Shown here piece after piece: positions 25,089 through 32,859 of a stretch of DNA of 37,255 bases; positions within the stretch are counted from its first letter, which is position 1; the number at the start of each line of letters is the position of its first letter. The notes beneath the pieces were generated by a model. The model was not told the DNA's origin, searched no databases, and worked only from the letters and a program-made list of their open reading frames with translations. Made by a program: the position numbers and the translations under genes. Source of the stretch: Planctomycetota bacterium (GTDB taxonomy: Bacteria; Planctomycetota; Phycisphaerae; WQYP01); assembly GCA_021808105.1 (NCBI GenBank), contig JAKBCC010000029.1, positions 1 through 37,255 on the forward strand, written 5' to 3'.

Positions 25089-28000
25089 TTACGGATTCAA
25101 TCCGGCGAGAATTCGTCTTATTTCAGGACGACAACTGCCGCAAGAAGTACCCGCTTTGGTGCTTTTGGCTATCGCCGCAGGATCCGCGTTGATTTTTCCG
25201 GCGTCTTTGATCGTTTGCTCATCGACTTGATTGCAACTGCAGATTATGCGCCCGGAGAGTTGTTTTCCCGCTGTCGCCCCGGGACGCAGCAGGGTATCCC
25301 GCAGATGCTCTAACTCCGTGCCGCGCTGGATAAGATTGTGATACTCGGCAAAGCGCGAGGAATCGCCTACGGTAATAACCCCTACCAGGCGGTCCTGATA
25401 AATCAGACATTTTTGATAAAGCCGCCGGCGGGGGTCATCAAATGTAATGACATCCGTTTCCGCGGAAGCCGGCATCACTTCGCCGGCGGCGGCGAGTTGG
25501 AAGCCGGGAATTTTAACCACTGCCGCGGGAACCGGTATGCGGCAGGGAGCATAGGAATTCCCCCGCAGGTATTCCGCCAATGCCTGGGCATGGGCCTGCG
25601 CTCCATCGGTGGTGCCCACCATCGCATTTTGATATTCGGCGCACTCGCCGATGGCATAGATGTCCGGGATATTGGTCCGCATGAATTCATCGACTTTGAT
25701 TCCCACCTCACAGTGCAGGCCCGAATGGCGGGCCAGCTCAATGCGCGGATGAATGCCTGTGGCGAAGACCACCATGCCAACATCAATGTGTTCTCCCGTG
25801 CTTAGGCGGATTCGCTGCGGCCTTTCCAGGCCCTGTATACCCGCCAGATGCGCATTAAGTTTCACGACGATTCCGCGCGATTCCAATTCGCAACGCAGGT
25901 AAACAGCGGCTTGGTCATCTAATTGTCGCGTCAGAAGCCGGGCCGATCGGTGGACCAGCGTTACCGCCAGTCCTTTATCGCAAAGGGCCGCCGCCAGTTC
26001 GACGCCCAGAATGCCGCCCCCGATAATGGCCACCGCACCACCCCCCGCAGCTTCCCGTAAAATGGCATCCGCGTTCGACCGTGAGCGCAGTGTATGGACC
26101 CCATTGGCGGGAAGCGGGCCGGTCCATGTAATCGTAGGCTCTGATCCCGTGGCAAGCACCAGAGCATCATAGGGTATGGATTCACCGTTTCGAGTTTTGA
26201 CACGGCGTTGTTGAGGCTCCAGAGTCTGAGCTTCCATGCCCGGCAGCAATCGCACCGCCAACGCGTTAAGCTCATTGGCACCGGCCACGAGCAAATCCGA
26301 CCAGCCGTAAACTCCCATGATGTACATGGGAAGCAGGACGCGGTTGTAGACCAGTTCAGGTTCGCGGCTAAGCATGGTTATTTCATCAGTCTGATTAAAT
26401 TTCCGATGCGCGCGGGCAAAGGCAATCGCGGCAGCCCCCGCTCCGATGATGACGATGCGCCGGCGCGGATGACGCAGGGGTGCCACGGAAGCGGCACTGT
26501 GTTTGAGTTCCGGCTGCTTGGATCGTGAATCAACCGTGTCATGGGTCGCATTATTGACGCGTGCGTCGGCTACCGAGCCGCGCTTTCCCCAGTGCATGGG
26601 TGCAAATATCACGCCCTGCCGAATGTCCGAAGTCAGCGTCGCGGGAACCTGAATTTCTCCCCGCCGCGTCTTAACCGTTACCATATCCTGATCCCGGATG
26701 CCGCGCGCGGCGGCGTCATCAGGATGAATTTCACAAAATGGACTGTCGATGTGCTCACGCAGCCGCGCCACTTGCCCGGTTTTAGTCATCGTATGCCACT
26801 GATCACGGATGCGCCCGGTGGTCAGCACCAGCGGGAACGTAGAATCCGGCACTTCGGCAGGCGCGTGATAATCAACCGCATGAAGAACGGCTTTGCCGTC
26901 AGCGGTGGCAAAGCGATGATCCGTGTACAACCGGCGGTCGCGGAATTGCGAATCCTGGGCGGTGGAACCGGCGGGAAACGGCCACTGCACCGGCCCGATG
27001 CGTGAGAGAAGATAATGTGACAAGCCGGTGATATCAATATCCGTTCCCGCCGTCAGCCGGGCATGTTCAGCGAAAATATCGGATGGAGAATCGTACGCGA
27101 ACTGTTCCTGCCAACCCATGGCTCGGGCGAAACGCAATAAGATCTCCACGTCCGGCAGCGCTTCACCGGGGGCGTCAACAGCTTTTTCAAGTAACGATAC
27201 GCGGCGATCGGCGTTGGTCATCGTACCGGTTTTTTCCAACCAGGTGGCCGCCGGAAGCAGCACGTCGGCAAACACGGCGGTTTCCGTGGCATGGATATCC
27301 TGCACGACCACATATTCCGCCTTCCGCAGGGATTCTTCCACTTTCCAAGCATCGGGCATGGAGCAAATCGGATTGGTGGCGATAATCCAGATGGCCTTCA
27401 TCCGCCCGTCACGCAGCGCGGAAAACATTTCCGTGGCGGTGAGCCCGGGCTTGTCCGGAACGGACTTTACACCCCAAAACTTCGCCACCTGCTGACGATG
27501 TTCGGGATTCGCCAGATCCCGGTGGGCGGACAGAAGATTGGCCATTCCCCCCACTTCCCGCCCGCCCATGGCATTGGGTTGCCCCGTCAAACTGAACGGC
27601 CCGCATCCCGGTACGCCGATTTTTCCAGTGATAAGTGATAATGCGATCAAGGACAGATTTTTATCCGTTCCGTGCGAAGACTGGTTCAGCCCCATCGTCC
27701 ATAAACTTAAAAATCGGCGATTTCCTCCCAGCCATTGCGCGGCGGTATGAATATGCTCTTCCGGAATTCCGCAGATTTCAGCGGTAATCTGCGGCGTAAA
27801 TGGCGTAATAGCGCGGCTGTACGTATCCCAGCCGCGGCAGTGGGTTTCGAGGAACGTGGTGTCGATGTCCCCGTTTTTTAAGAGCAGATATGCGATGCCG
27901 TGAAATAATGCCACATCGGTTCCCGGAAGTATCTGCACATGCAGATCCGCCGATGCACAGGTGGCCGTGCGCCGCGGGTCAACGACAATTATTTTTGCCT

Positions 28001-28619
28001 CGGGATGAGCTTCTTTTCTCTGTTCAATCCGCCGCATTATGATTGGATGGCACCAGGCGGGATTGGCACCGGCGATAAAAAATGTGTCGCAATGATCAAT
28101 ATCCCCAATTGTTGTCGGAGGCCCGTCGGCACCGAGGGATAATTTATATCCCGTAACCGCTGAAGACATGCAGAGCCGGGAATTGGTGTCAAAATTATTG
28201 GTGCCAAGAAAGCCCTTGGCAATTTTGTTGATCAGATAATACTCTTCCGTCAGACATTGACCCGATCCGTAAAATCCAACCGCATCAGGCCCGTGCGTGT
28301 GAATGATGTGCTGAAATTTTTCCGCGACATGCGCAATTGACTCGTTCCATGATGCCCGACAGCGCGGCGCATCACGGCTGGTCCGTAACTGAGGATACTT
28401 AAGCCTCTGACGCGTGGAATTAACCACATGCAGGAGCGTGCGGCCTTTGGTGCACAACATGCCGCGGCTGACCGGGTGATCCGTATCGCCCCGCAGGGAC
28501 AGAGTTCCATATTTATCTTTTCGGATTTCAATGCCGCATCCGGTGCCGCAATAGCAGCACGTGCTGCGGAGACTTGGCGCATGTTGCGGCGACGATCCTG
28601 CGGCAGGCGGAGAAATCAC
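25089..28619 (-). CDS. nasA: Single-chain assimilatory nitrate reductase: NasA catalytic + NasB-like FAD/NADH module + BFD domain
   Basis: This cytoplasmic enzyme reduces nitrate to nitrite using NAD(P)H. 1176 residues. Residues 1 to about 690: molybdopterin bis-MGD oxidoreductase with an N-terminal [4Fe-4S] motif (Cys21-x2-Cys24-x3-Cys28...Cys56), the Mo-ligand Cys150 in NSRLCMSSAV (as in NapA/Nas enzymes), TGQPNAMGGREVGG and the C-terminal molydopterin-dinucleotide domain. About 719-1090: a pyridine nucleotide-disulfide reductase module with FAD motif IVIIGAGAAAIAFA and NAD motif VAIIGGGILGVELAAAL, like the separate NasB subunit. About 1124-1174: BFD [2Fe-2S] domain, CSCNQVDEQTI...CGSCRPEI. 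The start is GTG with GGAG 7 nt upstream, 4 nt after the nirD stop. Klebsiella and Bacillus encode the two enzyme parts separately, so this is a fusion giving a self-sufficient enzyme. Confidence 0.93.
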   Translation of the reverse strand: MISPPAAGSSPQHAPSLRSTCCYCGTGCGIEIRKDKYGTLSLRGDTDHPVSRGMLCTKGRTLLHVVNSTRQRLKYPQLRTSRDAPRCRASWNESIAHVAEKFQHIIHTHGPDAVGFYGSGQCLTEEYYLINKIAKGFLGTNNFDTNSRLCMSSAVTGYKLSLGADGPPTTIGDIDHCDTFFIAGANPAWCHPIIMRRIEQRKEAHPEAKIIVVDPRRTATCASADLHVQILPGTDVALFHGIAYLLLKNGDIDTTFLETHCRGWDTYSRAITPFTPQITAEICGIPEEHIHTAAQWLGGNRRFLSLWTMGLNQSSHGTDKNLSLIALSLITGKIGVPGCGPFSLTGQPNAMGGREVGGMANLLSAHRDLANPEHRQQVAKFWGVKSVPDKPGLTATEMFSALRDGRMKAIWIIATNPICSMPDAWKVEESLRKAEYVVVQDIHATETAVFADVLLPAATWLEKTGTMTNADRRVSLLEKAVDAPGEALPDVEILLRFARAMGWQEQFAYDSPSDIFAEHARLTAGTDIDITGLSHYLLSRIGPVQWPFPAGSTAQDSQFRDRRLYTDHRFATADGKAVLHAVDYHAPAEVPDSTFPLVLTTGRIRDQWHTMTKTGQVARLREHIDSPFCEIHPDDAAARGIRDQDMVTVKTRRGEIQVPATLTSDIRQGVIFAPMHWGKRGSVADARVNNATHDTVDSRSKQPELKHSAASVAPLRHPRRRIVIIGAGAAAIAFARAHRKFNQTDEITMLSREPELVYNRVLLPMYIMGVYGWSDLLVAGANELNALAVRLLPGMEAQTLEPQQRRVKTRNGESIPYDALVLATGSEPTITWTGPLPANGVHTLRSRSNADAILREAAGGGAVAIIGGGILGVELAAALCDKGLAVTLVHRSARLLTRQLDDQAAVYLRCELESRGIVVKLNAHLAGIQGLERPQRIRLSTGEHIDVGMVVFATGIHPRIELARHSGLHCEVGIKVDEFMRTNIPDIYAIGECAEYQNAMVGTTDGAQAHAQALAEYLRGNSYAPCRIPVPAAVVKIPGFQLAAAGEVMPASAETDVITFDDPRRRLYQKCLIYQDRLVGVITVGDSSRFAEYHNLIQRGTELEHLRDTLLRPGATAGKQLSGRIICSCNQVDEQTIKDAGKINADPAAIAKSTKAGTSCGSCRPEIRRILAGLNP

Positions 28620-28623
28620 ACAT

Positions 28624-28965
28624 CTACTCCACAGGCAATTCGACGATTACCGACTGATCTTCCAGGCGGCACGGATACACCACCACCGAACATTGGCCCG
28701 CCTGATCGCAGCTGCCGTCCGTGAGATCAAAATGAAAGCTATGCAGCGGACACACGACCGTGCCTCCGGTGATCATACCTTCACTAAGCGGGCCCCCTTT
28801 ATGCGGGCAGCGGTTGTCCGCAGCGTAAAGTTCTCCCTTGCGGGTGCGAAACAAGGCAATGACCCGATTGTGAATCTGGAAAGCCCGCCCCAGGCCCACC
28901 GGCAGTTCATCCCACAGGCACACCGCTACTTCCATCGTTTTAATTTCTTCAAGCATCTTGTGCAT
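28624..28965 (-). CDS. nirD: Nitrite reductase small subunit NirD (Rieske-type)
   Basis: This is the small partner of NirB in cytoplasmic NADH-dependent nitrite reduction. It is a Rieske-fold protein of 113 residues. Unlike the E. coli NirD, it keeps a complete Rieske [2Fe-2S] site, CPHKGG and CPLHSFHFDL (C-x-H...C-x2-H), so it may carry electrons. The start at 28965 is chosen because AAGGAA lies 6 nt upstream; the frame also has an ATG at 28980, which would contain that site. It lies between nirB (gap about 53 nt) and the nitrate reductase gene (4-nt gap). Confidence 0.9.
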   Translation of the reverse strand: MHKMLEEIKTMEVAVCLWDELPVGLGRAFQIHNRVIALFRTRKGELYAADNRCPHKGGPLSEGMITGGTVVCPLHSFHFDLTDGSCDQAGQCSVVVYPCRLEDQSVIVELPVE

Positions 28966-29018
28966 AACTGATTCCTTCATTGCCGTTATGGCGGCGGTTT
29001 GTTCCAGCGGATTAATTC

Positions 29019-31463
29019 CTATGGGTTCATCACCGGCAGCGCAACGCTGCGTACAGGTGCGAATTGCCCGGCGTACTTAGGATCGCGGCTATCGTCTTCC
29101 CAAGGGTCAATCGCCGCTGCCAGGGACGCCTCCACCCGTTCGTCCAGACCGGCACAAATTCCGTCCACATCATCCATTAACAGAGCACGCAGGCGGAGAA
29201 TGCCGATGCGGGGAACAAAGTCATACGTTCGCTCGAGATAGCGCGCCTGCTCCTGGTAGTACTGCATAAACCGGGAGATGATTTGGATGGCTTGTTCCTG
29301 CGATTGCACGCGCCCCAGCACGTCGCCTTTGCGTACGGAAATTCCGGCGGCCCCGCCAAGGAATATTTCCCATTCTCCCCCTTCCGTGGCGATAACGCCG
29401 ACATCTTTCACCGTGGCTTCGGCACAATTGCGAGGACATCCGGAGATACCCATTTTGACTTTGGCGGGAGTTTCCAGGCCCTGAAATTTCTTTTCAATGG
29501 CGATGCCCAGAGCCGTTGAATCGTTGGTCCCGAAACGGCACCAGTCCGATCCGACGCAGGTTTTACAGGTTCGAAATGCCTTGGTATACGCGTAGCCGGA
29601 AATCATCCCCAGATCACGCCAAATATCCGGCAGAGCTTCCTTCGGAATACCCAGCAGGTCGATACGTTGGCCGCCGGTGAGCTTGACGGTAGGGACGTTG
29701 TATTTTTTAGCTACCAAGCCGATTTTGACCAATTCGTCCGCGGTTGTCACGCCCCCGTATATTCGTGGAATCACAGAAAAGGTGCCGTCCTTCTGAATGT
29801 TTCCGTGCAGACGGTCATTGACAAACCGACAATCCCGCTGATCAATATATTCCCGGTTCCAGATTGATCTAAGCAATATCGCCAGGCCCATTCGCGATTT
29901 CTCATCATCTTTCTCAGCCAGGGAATCCATCACCGATGAAACGCTTTTAAGCCCGCGTTTGATGATTTCCGAACGTAGCGATGGTTTATCCAACGGTATG
30001 GCCGGCACATACCATGTTTCACTCGGGTCGGCTTTGACCTGACCGGCAATTTCTTCAATCAGGCCGTGAATCATTTTGCGGCAACTTCCGCATCCCGTCC
30101 CGGCTCTCGTCGCCTTGCCTACCGTCTGCACGGTGGTTTTACCAGAGCGAATACACGCGGCAATCTGTCCTTTGGAAATTCCGTTGCAATCGCAAATCTG
30201 CTTGTTGTCCGGCATGTCAGCAAGGCTGAATTCCGGTGCCGACCCCACCGCGGCCGGCGGGAACAGCAGATCGGCTCTGCGGCCAGGAAGGTCTTCGCCG
30301 GTCTGCATTTTGCTCTGTAAATCTGAAAAACTTTCCGTATCGCCCAGCAGGATCGCGCCCACCAGTTTGCCGCCGCGAATGATGAGTTTCTTGTAAATTC
30401 CGCCACTGGGTTCTTTATATACCACGACTTCATCTGACGGCAGGCCATCGCGCTGGCCCATGGACGCCACCTGCACATCCATGACTTTAAGTTTGGTGCC
30501 TACCGTCGAGCCGGTATAACCGACGGCTTGGCTGCCGGTAAGATGATCCGCCAGCACGGTGCATTGTTCCCAAATCGGTGCTACCAATCCGTAGACTTTC
30601 TCCCGATGTTCACAACACTCCCCAACGGCATAAATATTCGGATCGCTGGTCTGCATCTGATCATTAACGACAATGCCCCGATTCACAGTGAGGCCCGCTT
30701 CCTGTGCGATTTCCTTGTTGGGGCGGATACCGGCGGACACGACAACCATATCACAATCCAGCGTCGCACCAGTCTTAAATCGAACCGCACCGGCAGCGCG
30801 ATGTTCATTGGCCACAATCTCCGTTAATACCTCGCCACAATGTACCTGAACCCCAAGTCCGGCGATGGTGCGGCCCAGAATCTCCCCCGCCGCCGGATCA
30901 AGCTGCACCGACATTAAATAGGGGCTGATATCAACAACATGGACTTCCGGGCCGTGCGTCATCAGGCCTCGCGCGGCCTCCAATCCCAGCAGGCCCCCAC
31001 CGATGACCACGGCCCGCCTGGATTGCCGCGCCCATTTCGTGATGCCGCGGCAGTCATCCAAGGTGCGGAATACAAATACCCCGTGCAGATCAATTCCCGG
31101 TACCGGCGGCACAAACGGACGGCTGCCCGTTGCAATAATTAACTTGTCATAGTCAATCAAAGAACCGTTGACCAATCCGACGCGTTGTTTGACAGGATCA
31201 ATTTTTATCACCGCCTGACCGGTGATAAGCCGAATGTTATTTTCCGCGTACCACGGCACGGTGTTGAGCATGATCTGCTCGCCCGACTGCGTTCCATTAA
31301 GCACATTGGACAGCAGAATGCGATTGTAATTCCCGTAGGGTTCCACACCGATAATGGTGATATTATAATCGGATCGTGAACGATTTAATATTTCCTCGGC
31401 GGTACGGGCACCGGCCATTCCGTTACCGATGATGACGACATTTTCTTTATTTTCTCGAATCAT
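29019..31463 (-). CDS. nirB: NADH-dependent assimilatory nitrite reductase large subunit NirB
   Basis: This cytoplasmic flavo-siroheme enzyme reduces nitrite to ammonium with six electrons from NAD(P)H. 814 residues, close to E. coli NirB (847). Order: FAD motif VVIIGNGMAGARTAEEIL at the N-terminus, NAD motif AVVIGGGLLGLEAARGL (about 150-166), BFD-like [2Fe-2S] domain CDCNGISKGQI...GCGSCRKM (about 425-468), then the sulfite/nitrite reductase half with TCVGSDWCRFG (about 630) and GISGCPRNCAEA (about 670), the four Cys that hold the [4Fe-4S]-siroheme centre. GAGGA lies 6 nt before the ATG. The start overlaps the end of the NasS-like gene by 17 nt, showing operon structure. Siroheme synthesis genes are not in the window. 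Confidence 0.95.
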   Translation of the reverse strand: MIRENKENVVIIGNGMAGARTAEEILNRSRSDYNITIIGVEPYGNYNRILLSNVLNGTQSGEQIMLNTVPWYAENNIRLITGQAVIKIDPVKQRVGLVNGSLIDYDKLIIATGSRPFVPPVPGIDLHGVFVFRTLDDCRGITKWARQSRRAVVIGGGLLGLEAARGLMTHGPEVHVVDISPYLMSVQLDPAAGEILGRTIAGLGVQVHCGEVLTEIVANEHRAAGAVRFKTGATLDCDMVVVSAGIRPNKEIAQEAGLTVNRGIVVNDQMQTSDPNIYAVGECCEHREKVYGLVAPIWEQCTVLADHLTGSQAVGYTGSTVGTKLKVMDVQVASMGQRDGLPSDEVVVYKEPSGGIYKKLIIRGGKLVGAILLGDTESFSDLQSKMQTGEDLPGRRADLLFPPAAVGSAPEFSLADMPDNKQICDCNGISKGQIAACIRSGKTTVQTVGKATRAGTGCGSCRKMIHGLIEEIAGQVKADPSETWYVPAIPLDKPSLRSEIIKRGLKSVSSVMDSLAEKDDEKSRMGLAILLRSIWNREYIDQRDCRFVNDRLHGNIQKDGTFSVIPRIYGGVTTADELVKIGLVAKKYNVPTVKLTGGQRIDLLGIPKEALPDIWRDLGMISGYAYTKAFRTCKTCVGSDWCRFGTNDSTALGIAIEKKFQGLETPAKVKMGISGCPRNCAEATVKDVGVIATEGGEWEIFLGGAAGISVRKGDVLGRVQSQEQAIQIISRFMQYYQEQARYLERTYDFVPRIGILRLRALLMDDVDGICAGLDERVEASLAAAIDPWEDDSRDPKYAGQFAPVRSVALPVMNP

Positions 31464-32652
31464 TTTGCATCCTCAAATTCCGGCCATGCCATTTCATTAA
31501 TTTGGGAACATCCTTGCCCGACTGCCGCCCGGCCGCGGATGACACACTGCCGCCGACGCTTCGAGCCGGAGCGTCTCCCGGTGCCAATATGCCGCGTCGC
31601 AACGGCATGACCGGAAAATCCTGATCAGTAAACTCCAGGTTCAGAGACGCCGCGGCCCGGGCGAATAAATCCCGACGAACGCAGCGCAGGGCAATCGCTT
31701 TAATATCCGTCTGCTCATCGGCGTGTTGCCAGCGCTGCATCTGCTTGAGGTACCACAGCACATGCGTGGCGGACGGTGCGGAATAACGGATATCCCAATC
31801 GCGAAACGTCCAGTCAGGGGGGCGACTTGTAAGTGTCGGCCCGCAGCCCACGTCGCCGCAACCGATTCGCAGGCTGGAAAGAATGAACTCCGGCGGCATA
31901 TCAAGATATGCTTCGCGTGCCAATATCCCAGCCAACTCTTCATGGTTTGCCGGATCATTGCAGTAACGGCATGACAGCAGAAGAGCGACGATGGCTTTGA
32001 CGACATCATCGCTTCGACTTTGTACAAAGCCTTCAGTAACCGCCAGAACTTTTTCCGGATGGCGCGGCAGAATATCCGTCGTGGCGCAAATCACGCGCCC
32101 CCATCCCTGCTTCTGCGCCAGCAAGCCCCAAGGCTCACCCACGCAGAAGATATCTACATACCGATTGGCCATGTGCTCGGCTACCTGCATGGGAGTAAGC
32201 TGCGTTAATTGCACATCCCGATCAGGATTTATTCCCCCGTCGGAGAGCCATTCCCGCAGCAAATAATGATGCATGGAAAAGTTGGACACGTGCGCACAGA
32301 CCAGTTTTCGCTGGTATAACCCGGAATGAATCAGCCGACTTAGCGCGGCGGCGGAATCGATACCAATTTGCATGAGTTTTTCGGAAATCACAATGGTATT
32401 GCCGCCGGAGCCTAGCGCCATGACCGATACCATGGATCGCGCGAAATCCGGCCAGCCCAGTTGGCTTGCGATGGGCATTCCCAAAAGAGAGTGGCACGCA
32501 TCTAATGATCCGTAACCGAGCTTATCCCGGACGTTCATCCAACCAATTTGCCGTTCTAATGTCGCGTCCAGACCTTGGGCTTTAAAAAACCCTTTGGCCT
32601 CCGCGACAATCAGCGGTGCGGCGTCAATTAATCGGATAAAACCAAATCGCAC
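31447..32652 (-). CDS. NrtA/CmpA/NasS-family protein without signal peptide (putative nitrate/nitrite sensor)
   Basis: This 401-residue protein has the fold of nitrate-binding ABC proteins. The N-terminus RFGFIRLIDAAPLIVAEAKG and QIGWMNVRDKLGYGSLDACH with LLGMPIAS match the NrtA/CmpA pattern (GFIPLTDAAPLV... and LDAAH-L-PMP). It starts directly with the domain and has neither signal peptide nor lipobox, and no permease or ATPase gene is beside it. It therefore looks like NasS, the cytoplasmic nitrate sensor that holds the antiterminator NasT, rather than a transport protein. No ANTAR protein is in the window. The last about 50 residues (Arg/Gly/Ser-rich) look disordered. The start is GTG, with AGGA 8 nt upstream. 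First gene of the nirB-nirD-nasA operon. Confidence 0.78.
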   Translation of the reverse strand: MRFGFIRLIDAAPLIVAEAKGFFKAQGLDATLERQIGWMNVRDKLGYGSLDACHSLLGMPIASQLGWPDFARSMVSVMALGSGGNTIVISEKLMQIGIDSAAALSRLIHSGLYQRKLVCAHVSNFSMHHYLLREWLSDGGINPDRDVQLTQLTPMQVAEHMANRYVDIFCVGEPWGLLAQKQGWGRVICATTDILPRHPEKVLAVTEGFVQSRSDDVVKAIVALLLSCRYCNDPANHEELAGILAREAYLDMPPEFILSSLRIGCGDVGCGPTLTSRPPDWTFRDWDIRYSAPSATHVLWYLKQMQRWQHADEQTDIKAIALRCVRRDLFARAAASLNLEFTDQDFPVMPLRRGILAPGDAPARSVGGSVSSAAGRQSGKDVPKLMKWHGRNLRMQNDSRK

Positions 32653-32686
32653 AGCGGAATTCCTTTCGCGGCCTATAACTGCCCTC

Positions 32687-32760
32687 GCGCAGCTGTTTCA
32701 GCGCGTCTACCACTTCACGCAGGCAAATGCCGTGCCGCTGTCTCCGCCGTACAGCCCGGC
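32687..32760 (-). promoter_or_regulatory. Leader of the nitrite/nitrate reductase operon with two stem-loops
   Basis: Between the proposed start near 32778 and the GTG at 32652 lie about 125 nt of leader. On the minus strand, hairpin 1 (32760-32729) pairs GCCG with CGGC and GCTGT with ACAGC. Hairpin 2 (32706-32687) pairs GCTG with CAGC around an AAA loop, extended by four more pairs after a bulged base. Two consecutive hairpins recall ANTAR-type antitermination leaders, but the loops are not the typical hexaloops. Confidence 0.3.
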
Positions 32761-32784
32761 TGCTTCCGGTTGCGTCTATGTTGC

Positions 32785-32818
32785 ATTATCGTAGGTGCTG
32801 ATGTATAAATCAAAATCA
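32785..32818 (-). promoter_or_regulatory. Promoter of the nas/nir operon with overlapping LysR-type dyad
   Basis: On the minus strand, TTGATT (32808-32813) and GATAAT (32785-32790) are exactly 17 nt apart. A dyad TGAT (32799-32802) - N12 - ATCA (32815-32818) overlaps the -35 box, in the spacer shared with the divergent LysR gene, which makes it a reasonable operator. Confidence 0.55.
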
Positions 32819-32859
32819 TAAAAGAAATGGCAATCATTACTTTTAAGCATGGTGAATGC

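Noticed and set aside
31447..32652. Periplasmic nitrate ABC transporter subunit
   Set aside because: No signal peptide or lipobox and no permease or ATPase gene nearby; a NasS-like sensor fits better.
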